Notes: generated by a model from the sequence alone, not told the origin. A DNA stretch of 64,000 bases from Qipengyuania_C sp046254955 (GCF_046254955.1 NZ_JBJXRG010000002.1:124001-188000), one strand, 5' to 3'; shown: positions 7,298-17,734, counted from the first letter of the stretch. Made by a program: numbers and translations.

Positions 7298-9607
7298 TTA
7301 GTCGGCCACGCTCACAAAGCTGTCGATCACACGCTTTGTTCCGGCCTTTTCGAATTCGATTTCGAGCTTGTTGCCGTCCTGCTCGGTTACAGTGCCATAG
7401 CCGAACTTGTCATGAAAAACGCGCGCACCCAACGCGATATCAGAGCGGGCCTTGGCGGCATAGCTGGCTGCCGAGCGGCCCGGCTCCTTCACACGCACTT
7501 GCTTCGTATCGTATCCGGTAGCCAGGGCGCGCTGCCAACCTGGGCCACGCGCCGAAGAACGCTCCGGCCGACTGGTCGAGACATGGGCGAATGGATCATC
7601 CTGCTCGCTCCAGTTCGCGCGCCAGAGCGAGGCTCCACCGGTCAGAGTAGTTTCGCTTTCAATCGTTTCCTCGGGCAATTCCTCGATGAAGCGCGAGGGT
7701 ATCGAGCTGGTCCATTGGCCATAGATGCGCCGATTAGCCGCATGCAGGATCGTGCACCGACGTCTTGCCCGCGTAATTGCTACATAGGCGAGCCGACGCT
7801 CCTCCTCCAGGCTGGCGAGACCGCCTTCGTCGAGTGAACGTTGCGATGGAAATACGCCTTCTTCCCAGCCGGGCAAGAAAACGTGATTGAACTCGAGACC
7901 CTTCGCTGCGTGCATCGTCATGATGGTGACTTTCTCACCGTCGTCGCGCGCATCATTGTCCATGATCAGGGCGACGTGCTCGAGAAAGTCGCCCAGCGTT
8001 TGGTATTCTTCCATCGCTCGCGCGAGTTCGGACAGGTTCTCGAGCCGACCGGCACTTTCGGGCGATCGATCCGCCTGCAGCATTTCGTCGTAGCCGCTTT
8101 CGGTGATGACCATACGGAGCAGTTCGGCGGGTGTGACCAGCTCAGCCTGTTCGCGCCAATGGACAAACTGTCGCAAGAGCCCCGCAAGCGAGGCCTTAGC
8201 GCGCGCCGGAATCTCATCGCTGTCGCACAGGTCGAGAGACGCAGCGGTAAGCGGTAGCCCGGTGCGCCGTGCGTGACTGTACATCTTCTCCAGCGTCTTC
8301 GCACCGAGGCCGCGTTTGGGCTGGTTATAAATGCGCTCGAATGCCAGATCGTCCTGCGGCTGCGCAATCACGCGCAGATAGGCGAGGGCATCGCGGATCT
8401 CCGCGCGTTCGTAGAAACGGAACCCGCCGATAATGCGGTAGTTAATCCCGATCTGGATGAAGCGGTCCTCGAATTCGCGAGTCTGGTACTGCGCGCGGAC
8501 AAGGATCGCTACTTCGTCGAGCGGCGCGCCTTCGCGTTCCAGTCGCTCGATCTCCTCGCCGACGCGTCGCGCTTCCTCCGGGCCATCCCAGACACCGACG
8601 ACGCGCACTTTCTCACCATGCTCGAGCTCGGTCCACAAGGTTTTCCCAAGCCGCTGGCTGTTCGCATTGATCAGGCCCGAAGCGGCGGCGAGGATTTGCG
8701 GGGTGGAGCGATAATTCTGCTCGAGCTTCACAACCTTTGCGCCGGGAAAATCCTTCTCGAAACGCAGGATATTGGCGACTTCCGCGCCTCGCCAAGAATA
8801 GATCGACTGGTCGTCATCGCCTACGACGCAGATGTTCTTGCGCTCCTGTGCCAGCAGGCGCAGCCACAGATATTGGACCGCATTGGTGTCTTGGTATTCG
8901 TCAACGAGGATATACTTGAAGCGCTGCTGATACTGCTCAAGCACATCGCGTTCTTTGCGAAAGATGTTGAGCATGTGCAGCAGCAGGTCGCCGAAATCGC
9001 AGGCATTGAGCGCTTTCAACCTATCCTGATACAAGCGATACATCGCCTGTCCCTGGCCGTTCGCGAAACTCTCGTTCTCAACGGCATCGAGATTGCCCGG
9101 GTTTAGCCCGCGGTTCTTCCAACGATCGATCAGTCCGGCGAGCTGACGGGCGGGCCAGCGTTTGTCGTCGATGTCATTGTTCTGAATCAGGGTCTTGAGC
9201 AGACGCAACTGGTCGTCCGGATCGATGATCGTGTAATTCGATTGCAACCCAACCAGCTCGGCATGGCGACGTAGCATCTTGGCGCAAACCGAATGGAAAG
9301 TACCGAGCCACGGCATGCCTTCGACTGCATCGCCGATGTGATGGCCTACCCGTTCGCGCATCTCGCGCGCCGCCTTGTTGGTGAAGGTGACGCACAATAT
9401 CTCGCTTGGCCATGCGCGGCGGGTTGCGATGAGATGCGCAAGGCGCGAGGTGAGCGCAGCCGTCTTGCCCGTGCCTGCGCCCGCCAGCATCAGTACTGGC
9501 CCTTCGGTTGTCAGCACGGCCTCGCGCTGCGGCTGATTCAGCCTTGCCGCATAGGGCGGGGCATCGTCGCGCTTGGCGGGCACGGGGTGGTCTGTTGATG
9601 AGGACAT
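7298..9607 (-). CDS. uvrD: ATP-dependent DNA helicase of the UvrD/PcrA family
   Basis: A superfamily 1A 3'-5' DNA helicase of 769 residues, the normal size for UvrD/PcrA enzymes that unwind nicked DNA in excision and mismatch repair and clear RecA or stalled polymerase. Motifs seen in order are the Q motif LNQPQREAV, Walker A GAGTGKT (43-49), the DEYQDTN box, GDDDQSIYSWRGA, and TMHAAKGLEF with VAITRARRR near the end. The C-terminal end KLEIEFEKAGTKRVIDSFV resembles the RNA-polymerase-binding Tudor-like tail of PcrA/UvrD. The ATG at 9607 begins MSSSTDHPVP. It is divergent from a small secreted-protein gene. Confidence 0.93.
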   Translation of the reverse strand: MSSSTDHPVPAKRDDAPPYAARLNQPQREAVLTTEGPVLMLAGAGTGKTAALTSRLAHLIATRRAWPSEILCVTFTNKAAREMRERVGHHIGDAVEGMPWLGTFHSVCAKMLRRHAELVGLQSNYTIIDPDDQLRLLKTLIQNNDIDDKRWPARQLAGLIDRWKNRGLNPGNLDAVENESFANGQGQAMYRLYQDRLKALNACDFGDLLLHMLNIFRKERDVLEQYQQRFKYILVDEYQDTNAVQYLWLRLLAQERKNICVVGDDDQSIYSWRGAEVANILRFEKDFPGAKVVKLEQNYRSTPQILAAASGLINANSQRLGKTLWTELEHGEKVRVVGVWDGPEEARRVGEEIERLEREGAPLDEVAILVRAQYQTREFEDRFIQIGINYRIIGGFRFYERAEIRDALAYLRVIAQPQDDLAFERIYNQPKRGLGAKTLEKMYSHARRTGLPLTAASLDLCDSDEIPARAKASLAGLLRQFVHWREQAELVTPAELLRMVITESGYDEMLQADRSPESAGRLENLSELARAMEEYQTLGDFLEHVALIMDNDARDDGEKVTIMTMHAAKGLEFNHVFLPGWEEGVFPSQRSLDEGGLASLEEERRLAYVAITRARRRCTILHAANRRIYGQWTSSIPSRFIEELPEETIESETTLTGGASLWRANWSEQDDPFAHVSTSRPERSSARGPGWQRALATGYDTKQVRVKEPGRSAASYAAKARSDIALGARVFHDKFGYGTVTEQDGNKLEIEFEKAGTKRVIDSFVSVAD

Positions 9608-9691
9608 GTCGCAGGTGAACAGTTAGGGAACACGGAGGCCTGGCGCAAGCGTACACACCAACTTATTCGGCAATCCGGAACCAGCAAAGGT

Positions 9692-9713
9692 CTTGCCCGT
9701 TGAAAAGGGCAAG
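9692..9713 (+). promoter_or_regulatory. Hairpin in the leader of the small exported protein gene
   Basis: A perfect 7-bp inverted repeat, cttgccc/gggcaag with an 8-base loop, ends 27 bases before the ATG at 9741. It has no U-tract and lies upstream of the ribosome site, so it may stabilise or regulate the mRNA leader, or be a protein-binding palindrome. Function is unknown. Confidence 0.35.
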
Positions 9714-9740
9714 GACGGATCGAGATTCGGAGATTAAACA

Positions 9741-10031
9741 ATGAATAAGCTCATCATCGCAGCCGCTACCGGCACGCTCGCGTTCACTGCTGCACCGGCT
9801 CTGGCAGATCACCACGGCGAGGCGAAGGCCGAAGTTGTTGAGACCAATGCAAAAGGTCACGCGACAAAGGTAAAGATCGGTGAGAAAACCTACGAAGTCT
9901 GCACCAGCGATGCGCAGGATGGTTGCATCAACCCACGCGAAGCAGGCCTAAAGTGGGGGAACACGCCGCTGAACTACTGGCCTGGCAAGCCTGCCAGCAA
10001 GATTGAGGGATCGCTCCCTGCCAATAAGTAG
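9741..10031 (+). CDS. Small exported protein of unknown function
   Basis: A 96-residue protein with a clear Sec signal peptide (MNKLIIAAATGTLAFTAAPALA followed by DHHGE). The mature region of about 74 residues has a histidine pair at its N-terminus, two cysteines about 10 residues apart (VCTSDAQDGC) and a WGNTPLNYWPG segment. A two-cysteine periplasmic mini-domain of this type is common among Sphingomonadales hypotheticals, but I recognise no characterised family. It appears monocistronic: an upstream leader hairpin precedes it and an intrinsic terminator follows. Confidence 0.8.
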   Translation: MNKLIIAAATGTLAFTAAPALADHHGEAKAEVVETNAKGHATKVKIGEKTYEVCTSDAQDGCINPREAGLKWGNTPLNYWPGKPASKIEGSLPANK

Positions 10032-10089
10032 GCGATCCTGGTGAATCCGGTCGCGAGCGGCATTGCCGCCAACGCTGACCTGGAGGGGC

Positions 10090-10118
10090 GGCGGTGCCAT
10101 GGCATCGCTGCCCTTTTT
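10090..10118 (+). terminator. Rho-independent terminator after the small exported protein gene
   Basis: A 7-bp stem with two G-T pairs (10090-10096 with 10106-10112) is followed by five T (10114-10118). It sits in the convergent gap before rsmD, 58 bases after the stop codon. Confidence 0.55.
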
Positions 10119-10128
10119 GTTGGTCGGT

Positions 10129-10674
10129 CTAGTTCGAACGCCGAAGCAACGTGAGTTTGGCTTTGCCGACCCGCCGTTCAGCGTCGACTTCCAGCCCTTT
10201 GACATCAACCATCTCTTTGTGCGCGGTCTCGACCGCGATCCAACTCGCTTCGCCGATCCACCCCAACCTCAGCAGTCGGTCGAGTGCTACTGACCCGGCT
10301 CCGGTGAGGTAGGGCGGATCAATCAGGAACAAGTCGCTTGTCGTTCTGGCGGGGCCGAGCCGCATAACCGAGCCCTGTTCAATCGTCGACTTCGCTCGCG
10401 CATCTAGAGCGTCGACGTTGGCTTCGATCGCTTTGGTCGCCGCAGGATCCTCGTCAACGAAAAGGCAATGCGCCGCGCCGCGCGATAGCGCTTCGACTCC
10501 TAATGCCCCAGACCCCGCAAACAAATCGACAACCGACAATTCATCGAAGCTGCCCAGCCGAGAGGCCAGCATGTTGAAAAGCGTTTCGCGCGTCCGGTCG
10601 GCAGTGGGGCGAGTTGTCTCACCCTTGGGTGCCACCAGCTTTCGCCCGCGCCATTCCCCGGCGATGATCCTCAT
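10129..10674 (-). CDS. rsmD: 16S rRNA (guanine(966)-N(2))-methyltransferase
   Basis: RsmD methylates N2 of G966 in helix 31 of 16S rRNA during small-subunit assembly. The 181-residue length is normal. The start MRIIAGEWRGRKL is the standard family N-terminus. The SAM loop VVDLFAGSGALGVEALSRGA and the amino-methyltransferase catalytic motif DPPY (in LFLIDPPYLTG) are intact. It overlaps the end of the pseudouridine synthase gene by 4 bases, so the two rRNA-modification genes are translationally coupled. Confidence 0.95.
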   Translation of the reverse strand: MRIIAGEWRGRKLVAPKGETTRPTADRTRETLFNMLASRLGSFDELSVVDLFAGSGALGVEALSRGAAHCLFVDEDPAATKAIEANVDALDARAKSTIEQGSVMRLGPARTTSDLFLIDPPYLTGAGSVALDRLLRLGWIGEASWIAVETAHKEMVDVKGLEVDAERRVGKAKLTLLRRSN

Positions 10675-11447
10675 CCGACCTTGGCTCGCTGTAGCTGTTT
10701 ACGAAGGCTTTCGACCTGCTTTTGCGGGACCTCCTCCGCAGCTCCGCGCGGCAGGTCGCCAAGCAAGAATGGACCGTAAGCGGTACGCATGAGCCGGTTC
10801 ACCTTGAGGCCCATATGTTCGAGTACACGGCGCACTTCGCGGTTCTTGCCTTCGGTCAGCGTCAGCTCGATCCACTGGTTGCGGCCAGTACGGCGTTCAA
10901 GGTTCGCGTCGATCCGGTCGTAGCGCATACCGTCAATTTCGATGCCCTCGATCAGGCCTTCGAGTTGGTCCTGCGAAACGTCGCCGAATGCACGGGCGCG
11001 ATAGGTGCGCGGAATGCCTGATGATGGCAGCTCGAGCTGCCGCTTCAGTTCGCCATCATTAGTCAGGAGCAGGAGGCCTTCGGTGTTAAGATCCAACCGA
11101 CCAACTGGCATCATGCGCGGAGTGCCTTTGGGCAACGCGTTCCGCAAGGCGTCATAGATAGTCGCGCGGCCAGTGTGGTCCCGTTCCGCGGTGAGCAGAC
11201 CCGAAGGCTTGTAGAAGCGAAACAGGCGCGCTGCTTCGGCCTTTCCGACGGGCTTGCCATCCACGCTGATGCCATTGAGCGATGTCAGGAACGTGGCTGG
11301 CGTTTCGACAATGTTGCCATCCAGGGTGATCCGCTTCTCGGCAATCATCCGCTCGATTTCGCGGCGGCTGGCAACGCCAGCACGCGCCAGCAGTTTGGCG
11401 ATGCGATCCCCTTCAGGACGGTCAGCTGCGCGCGGTGTCTTTGACAT
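10671..11447 (-). CDS. rluB: 23S/16S rRNA pseudouridine synthase, RluB/RsuA family
   Basis: The 258-residue enzyme has an N-terminal S4 RNA-binding domain (RIAKLLARAGVASRREIERMI) and a catalytic domain with the family aspartate in VGRLDLNTEGLLLLTNDGEL (aspartate of GRLD). RluB isomerises U2605 of 23S rRNA and RsuA acts on 16S U516. Alphaproteobacteria usually have one such enzyme, and the pairing with rsmD is common, so RluB is the more likely name. Its stop overlaps the rsmD start by 4 bases. Confidence 0.88.
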   Translation of the reverse strand: MSKTPRAADRPEGDRIAKLLARAGVASRREIERMIAEKRITLDGNIVETPATFLTSLNGISVDGKPVGKAEAARLFRFYKPSGLLTAERDHTGRATIYDALRNALPKGTPRMMPVGRLDLNTEGLLLLTNDGELKRQLELPSSGIPRTYRARAFGDVSQDQLEGLIEGIEIDGMRYDRIDANLERRTGRNQWIELTLTEGKNREVRRVLEHMGLKVNRLMRTAYGPFLLGDLPRGAAEEVPQKQVESLRKQLQRAKVG

Positions 11448-11464
11448 GCGCCGCGCCTAGGCGG

Positions 11465-12625
11465 TCAATTCGCTGCGCGCAACGCCTCTTCGACCGTTTC
11501 GTGATAGCGACGGATGCCGCCTTCCATGGTGCCGAGCGTCAACTCGGGTACTGCACCGGTGGAAAGTCCCTGCTGGCCTAGCTCCGCTGCACGGAAATCC
11601 TCGCTGGCGAAAACACCGCCATCGAGCAAAGCCCAGCTGCGTTCCCAGTGGTCGCGCGCTTTCTCGGTCTTCGGAAGCTCGGGGATCAACATGAAATCCT
11701 CGACCAGCGTCAGATCATGCGCCTGCGGCATCATCACCATCACGTTGATGTAATCCGGGCTGGGGATGATCAGTGCGCCGGGCAGGAGCTGGTAGGCGAA
11801 CGTCACGACGCGGCGCAGCTGCGCCATATCGGTGAGGTCCACACTCTCCATTTCCTCAAGCCGCCCGACGGCCGCGCGTGAATGGGGTCCGATCATGTCT
11901 CCGCTAGTCACCCCGTCCTTGAAGAACGGGCCGATTGTCTGCGCATGGAGGCGGGTGACATGATAGCTTTCGAGGAAAGCATCCATGATCAGCTTCCAAT
12001 TGCCTTTCACCTTGTGAAGCTTGCGGCGATAAAAGTGCTGTTCGCCCATGCCAAGCGCATCGAAATCCTCGCCCAACTTTTCGGCGTAAGAGAAGTCCGG
12101 ATTTTCCTTTGGGCAGAACCAGATCAGGCCGCCGGTCTCGATCGATGGCAGTTCGATCAACCCGTTATCTGCCTTGTCTAGATCGGGAAACGTATCGGGG
12201 CGGGGCAGGGCGAGCAGTCTGCCATCCACTGAATAGGTCCATGCATGATAGGGGCAGACGAGCTTCTTGGCCGCGCAGACCTCCACGCCCTCTACCAGCC
12301 GGGTTCCCCGGTGGCGGCACACATTGAGAAAGACGTGAACTAAGCCCTGGGCATCGCGAGTGATCAGCAGCGGGCGGCCGGTGGCATCATGCGGCAAGGC
12401 CATTCCGGCATCCGGAAGAAGCGCAGATGGGCACAAGATCTGCGGTAGACAATCATAGATTGCAGCCTTTTCTCGCTCCCAATATTCAGGATCGGTATAG
12501 ACGTGGGCGGGCACCGTCGATTGCTCGGCGGCGTCGCGTTTGTGATTGGCTTCGATATCCTTCGCCAACGCCAGCATGCCGTCTGTTGGGCGGCGTGCGG
12601 GATAGGTTGTGTCGACAGCACTCAT
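11465..12625 (-). CDS. Aromatic ring-hydroxylating oxygenase subunit alpha-like Rieske protein
   Basis: A 386-residue non-heme iron oxygenase subunit. The Rieske [2Fe-2S] ligands are visible as C103-x-H105 (VCRHRGT) and C124-x2-H127 (CPYHAW). The catalytic iron site shows D215 and the histidines H222 and H227 in DAFLESYHVTRLH. The family hydroxylates aromatics, quaternary amines or similar substrates using an electron-transfer partner, and no reductase or beta subunit gene is next to it. The ATG at 12625 follows AGGAA at about 9 bases. The longer open frame to 12712 would overlap the divergent permease gene. The substrate cannot be assigned. Confidence 0.85.
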   Translation of the reverse strand: MSAVDTTYPARRPTDGMLALAKDIEANHKRDAAEQSTVPAHVYTDPEYWEREKAAIYDCLPQILCPSALLPDAGMALPHDATGRPLLITRDAQGLVHVFLNVCRHRGTRLVEGVEVCAAKKLVCPYHAWTYSVDGRLLALPRPDTFPDLDKADNGLIELPSIETGGLIWFCPKENPDFSYAEKLGEDFDALGMGEQHFYRRKLHKVKGNWKLIMDAFLESYHVTRLHAQTIGPFFKDGVTSGDMIGPHSRAAVGRLEEMESVDLTDMAQLRRVVTFAYQLLPGALIIPSPDYINVMVMMPQAHDLTLVEDFMLIPELPKTEKARDHWERSWALLDGGVFASEDFRAAELGQQGLSTGAVPELTLGTMEGGIRRYHETVEEALRAAN

Positions 12626-12696
12626 GGCGGCTGTTCCTTCTTCTCTCCGGACGCTAGTGTCGCAAAAAATGGCGCAAATAGGAAGGACGCTAGGGA

Positions 12697-14469
12697 ATGG
12701 CCGAGGCCGCACTACCGAAGAAGCAATCTGCCTGGCGGACCCTGCTCCTCGCCCTGTCGAACCGCAAGACTGGGTTCATGCTCATCTTCGGCTTCGCCGC
12801 AGGCCTTCCTTACGCCTTGCTACTGGGTACACTCTACGCTTGGCTTACGCAGGCCGAGGTCGATCTGGAAACGATGGGCGTCTTCTCGCTGATCGGACTT
12901 TCCTACGCATTCAAGTTCCTGTGGTCGCCCGCGCTCGACCGGATCGATCTTCCTGCTTTCCGCCGGCTCGGCAAACGCAAGCAGTGGATTGTCCCCGCGC
13001 AACTGCTCCTCGGCGGCATTCTCGTCACTTTGTCGCTGCTGGATCCGGGCTCGCAGCTGGGCCTGTTCAGCCTGCTTGCGGGGCTGGGAGCCTTCGCCTC
13101 GGCGACGCAAGATGTGGTGATCGATGCGTGGCGCGTCGATGTCGCCGACGATGTAGCAACCATCGATATCCTCTCGGCGGTTTACCAGATGGGCTACCGC
13201 ATCGCGGCTCTCGTCGGCGGCGCGCTGGCGCTCATCCTGGCCGAGAGACTCGGTTGGCCAACAGTCTATGCAATTATGGGCGCGATCCTGCTGACCGTTG
13301 GTTTCTTCGGCCTGTTCGCTCCTGATGCTGATACCAAAGCCATGAAGGCGCTTGAGAACGAAGCGGGCGACGACCCATATGGCCTGCGCGAAGCCGGGCA
13401 GGTTGTGCCCAAGGTTCGCGCATGGGCGCTGGGCGCTGTCGCCCTGCTTTGGGGCTGGGCGCTTTTCACCGTAGTCGTGTTCATGGTGCGCTCCCTTTCA
13501 AGCGATCCGGAATCGCGACCGGATTCGGTCGAATTCATCTCAACCATGGGGCCGCTAGTGGTGGTCGCAACCGTTGTCGTTCCGGCGCTGATTGCGGCCT
13601 GGTTGGTGCGGCTCCAAAGGCGAGGTGACCGGGTAATCCCTGCGCAAGTGACTGACGACGAGCAAATCCAGACCGGCAGCTATCACTCGCCCTATGCCGC
13701 AGAGTCCGGTTTCGACCGGATGATCGACCATCTATACCGCGCCCTGATCCTGCCGCTGACCGAGTTTGTCGGGCGCATGGGCTGGGCGCTCGTGCTGGTG
13801 CTCGCACTGGTCCTGACTTACCGCATCACGGATTCGATCTGGGGCACTTTCGCCTATCCGTTCTATCTTGGGGAATTGAACTACACTCTCGATGAGGTCG
13901 CGGTGGCGTCGAAGTTCTTCGGCGTCGGAGCGCTGATCGCAGGCCTTGCCCTGGGCGGTTTCATGCTGACGGTTCTGGGGCGCATGACGACATTGTTTCT
14001 CGGTGCATTGCTCGCAGCGCTCACCAATCTCTTGTATGCCGACCTGGCGATCGGGGGCTTCCGCATGGCGGCCGTTTCCGATGCGATTGGTTTCACATGG
14101 TTGATCGAGCAGTTCGGCGGCAATCAGGCGCTGGCCAAACTTATGGTGACAATCTTTGCCGAGAACCTCGCGGTTGGGATTGCCGGGGCAGCCTTCGTAG
14201 CCTGGCTCTCCAGCATCGTGGCCAAGGGTTATTCGGCGGTGCAGTACGCGTTGCTATCCTCGCTCACCATGCTGGTCGGCACTCTGGGGCGTGGAGCACT
14301 GGGACAGTTGATCGAAGAGCAAGGCTATTTCTACGTCTTCATCCTCACGACGCTGATCGGATTTGTCGCGGTGGTGCTTGTCGGTATCGAGTGGTGGCGA
14401 GTGAGCCGGCTGAAGGACAAGGCGGGGATTGTCGCTCCCGAAGCGCGTGAGACCGCCCCGGCGGAATAG
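12697..14469 (+). CDS. ampG: AmpG-family muropeptide permease (MFS)
   Basis: A polytopic inner-membrane carrier of 590 residues with about 12-14 hydrophobic helices. The N-terminal part FGFAAGLPYALLLGTLYAWL and the TQDVVIDAWRVD segment are characteristic of AmpG/PAT transporters. AmpG imports anhydro-muropeptides released by cell-wall turnover for peptidoglycan recycling and links to beta-lactamase induction where present. It is longer than E. coli AmpG because of a hydrophilic central loop of about 60 residues (around 295-350). The ATG has AGGA 9 bases upstream. It is divergent from the Rieske gene, and its stop abuts the folC stop with no gap. Confidence 0.85.
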   Translation: MAEAALPKKQSAWRTLLLALSNRKTGFMLIFGFAAGLPYALLLGTLYAWLTQAEVDLETMGVFSLIGLSYAFKFLWSPALDRIDLPAFRRLGKRKQWIVPAQLLLGGILVTLSLLDPGSQLGLFSLLAGLGAFASATQDVVIDAWRVDVADDVATIDILSAVYQMGYRIAALVGGALALILAERLGWPTVYAIMGAILLTVGFFGLFAPDADTKAMKALENEAGDDPYGLREAGQVVPKVRAWALGAVALLWGWALFTVVVFMVRSLSSDPESRPDSVEFISTMGPLVVVATVVVPALIAAWLVRLQRRGDRVIPAQVTDDEQIQTGSYHSPYAAESGFDRMIDHLYRALILPLTEFVGRMGWALVLVLALVLTYRITDSIWGTFAYPFYLGELNYTLDEVAVASKFFGVGALIAGLALGGFMLTVLGRMTTLFLGALLAALTNLLYADLAIGGFRMAAVSDAIGFTWLIEQFGGNQALAKLMVTIFAENLAVGIAGAAFVAWLSSIVAKGYSAVQYALLSSLTMLVGTLGRGALGQLIEEQGYFYVFILTTLIGFVAVVLVGIEWWRVSRLKDKAGIVAPEARETAPAE

Positions 14470-15762
<1,293 letters not shown>

Positions 15763-15769
15763 CGTGGGG

Positions 15770-16618
15770 CTAGGCAGCCTTTTTTGGCGCGAGGTAGTCG
15801 AGCACGGTGGCTAGCATATCCTTCAGCTCGCCGCGGTGCACGACCATGTCGACCATGCCATGTTTGTGGAGGTATTCGGCGCGTTGGAACCCCTCGGGCA
15901 GCTGCTCGCGGATCGTATCCTGGATCACGCGCTGTCCGGCGAAACCGATCAACGCGCCGGGTTCGGCAATATGGATGTCGCCCAGCATGGCATAGCTGGC
16001 CGTTACGCCGCCGGTGGTCGGATCAGTCAGCACGACGATATAGGGTAGTCCAGCCTCTTTCAGGCGCCGCGTCATTACTGTCGCCTTGGGCATTTGCATA
16101 AGGCTTAGGATGCCCTCCTGCATCCGTGCACCGCCCGCCGCTGTGCATACGATATAGGCACACTTGCGCTTCAATGCGCGTTCGGCTCCGGCACAAAATG
16201 CCGTGCCAACCGCCATGCCCATCGACCCGCCCATGAAGCCGAAGTCCTGCACGCCCACGACTGCAGGACGTCCCTCGATCTCACCCGAACCCACGCTGAA
16301 AGCATCAGCATGCGGGTTCTTGGCACGCGCCTGCTTGAGCCGGTCGGTATATCTCTTCGAATCCTTGAATTTGAGCGGGTCCTCGGTGACTTCCGGTTGT
16401 TCGAGCACCTGGAACCCCTCGTCGAGCAGCATGGCAAGGCGCGCATCGGCGCTGATCCGCCCGTGATGCTCGCAGCGCGGGCACACATTCAGATTGTCCT
16501 GGTATTCCTGTGCGAAGACCATTTCCTGGCAGCTGGGGCATTTCACCCATAGGTCATTGGGCGTGTCACGCTTGGTGACGAAGGGCAGCTTGTTACGGAC
16601 GCGAGTGAGCCAGTTCAT
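15770..16618 (-). CDS. accD: Acetyl-CoA carboxylase carboxyltransferase subunit beta
   Basis: AccD is the beta subunit of the carboxyltransferase that moves CO2 from carboxybiotin to acetyl-CoA, the first step of fatty acid synthesis. The 282 residues contain the N-terminal zinc ribbon with two CxxC pairs (WVKCPSCQEMVF and LNVCPRCEHH) and the crotonase-like core. The first base of its ATG overlaps the end of trpA by 4 bases, and folC follows after 7 bases. Confidence 0.96.
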   Translation of the reverse strand: MNWLTRVRNKLPFVTKRDTPNDLWVKCPSCQEMVFAQEYQDNLNVCPRCEHHGRISADARLAMLLDEGFQVLEQPEVTEDPLKFKDSKRYTDRLKQARAKNPHADAFSVGSGEIEGRPAVVGVQDFGFMGGSMGMAVGTAFCAGAERALKRKCAYIVCTAAGGARMQEGILSLMQMPKATVMTRRLKEAGLPYIVVLTDPTTGGVTASYAMLGDIHIAEPGALIGFAGQRVIQDTIREQLPEGFQRAEYLHKHGMVDMVVHRGELKDMLATVLDYLAPKKAA

Positions 16619-17409
16619 GAGCTCACCTTTGCGGCGGAATGGACCGCTTCGGCAAGGCTTTTCGTCAATTCACGGATATGTCCGGGAGCCTCGCTGCCGT
16701 GCTTCCCGACCAGCTCGACCAGAGCCGATCCGACCACTACGCCGTCTGCCACCTGTGCGATTTCAGATGCTTGCTCGGGAGTTCTCACACCAAATCCCAC
16801 TGCGATGGGAATGTCGGTCGATTGCTTGATGCGGCTGACATTGGCCTCGATCGATTCGATTGCGGCCTGCTGCATGCCGGTGATTCCGGCGACCGCGACA
16901 TAATAGAGAAAACCGGAAGACCCCTCGAGAACTGTCGGAAGTCGCGCGTGATCGGTGGTGGGTGTGGCGAGACGGATGAGATCGATCCCCGCCGCGCGTA
17001 ATGCCGGACCAAGGCTGTCGTCTTCTTCGGGCGGAATATCGACGCAGATCACGCCATCGACGCCGCAACCCTTGGCTTCGGCAGCGAACCATTCCGGCCC
17101 TCGCCTGACCATCGGATTGGCATAGCCCATCAGCACGAGCGGAATGTCCGGATGACGCGCGCGAAACTCGTTGGCGATCACCAGCACTTCGTTTGTGGTT
17201 GTGCCCTTGCCGAGCGAGCGGAGGTTGGCTTCCTGGATCGCCGGGCCATCAGCCATCGGATCGGTGAAGGGCATGCCCAGCTCGATCACATCTGCGCCGC
17301 CTTCGACCAGCGCGTCAAGATTGGCGGCAGTGTCGCCGTCACCGGCGGTGATAAAGGCGACGAGGGCAGGGTGGCCCTTGGCGAAGGCTGAGGAGAGGCG
17401 GTTAGTCAT
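16615..17409 (-). CDS. trpA: Tryptophan synthase alpha chain
   Basis: TrpA cleaves indole-3-glycerol phosphate and feeds indole to TrpB through a tunnel. The 264-residue barrel has the family signature VIELGMPFTDPMADGPAIQ with the catalytic glutamate in ELGMPF. The catalytic aspartate lies in GVICVDIPPEE. Unusually, it does not follow trpB directly: a small membrane-protein gene intervenes and overlaps trpA by 8 bases. It overlaps accD by 4 bases on the other side. Confidence 0.95.
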   Translation of the reverse strand: MTNRLSSAFAKGHPALVAFITAGDGDTAANLDALVEGGADVIELGMPFTDPMADGPAIQEANLRSLGKGTTTNEVLVIANEFRARHPDIPLVLMGYANPMVRRGPEWFAAEAKGCGVDGVICVDIPPEEDDSLGPALRAAGIDLIRLATPTTDHARLPTVLEGSSGFLYYVAVAGITGMQQAAIESIEANVSRIKQSTDIPIAVGFGVRTPEQASEIAQVADGVVVGSALVELVGKHGSEAPGHIRELTKSLAEAVHSAAKVSS

Positions 17410-17734
17410 TTTGGTCTAATGCCCTTGTCCGTCGCTGCTTCAGGCAGATCGCGACCAAATCAACAACTACAAGTACCACTACCGCTCCAGCTGTTCCAAT
17501 AGCTGTGGTGGAGACACGCTCCGATACTTCGAAGCCGTCAAGCACCAAATAGACTACCATCAAGAAAACGAAAGGCACGCCAACAGAGCTGAGAATATGT
17601 TTCAAAGAATCTTGAACTGAGTCTGGAGCCCGATACCCTTCTTTGAGCCGCACCATCCCAAATATTGCGAGTGTGACCACTAACATTAAAGCAAAAGGGA
17701 TCAGCACGCTGAGGGGCATCACAACGGTACTCAC
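17402..17734 (-). CDS. Small integral membrane protein wedged between trpB and trpA
   Basis: I recognise no family for this 110-residue protein. It has three hydrophobic segments, at roughly residues 6-27, 50-66 and 77-98, ending in a basic/acidic tail RRTRALDQND. Its first bases overlap the end of trpB by 4 bases and its last 8 bases overlap the start of trpA, so it is translationally locked into the trp operon. Counted base by base it is about 49% GC, against about 62-65% in sampled lines of trpA and trpB, which suggests recent acquisition. A role in tryptophan metabolism is not implied by the sequence. Confidence 0.75.
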   Translation of the reverse strand: MSTVVMPLSVLIPFALMLVVTLAIFGMVRLKEGYRAPDSVQDSLKHILSSVGVPFVFLMVVYLVLDGFEVSERVSTTAIGTAGAVVVLVVVDLVAICLKQRRTRALDQND

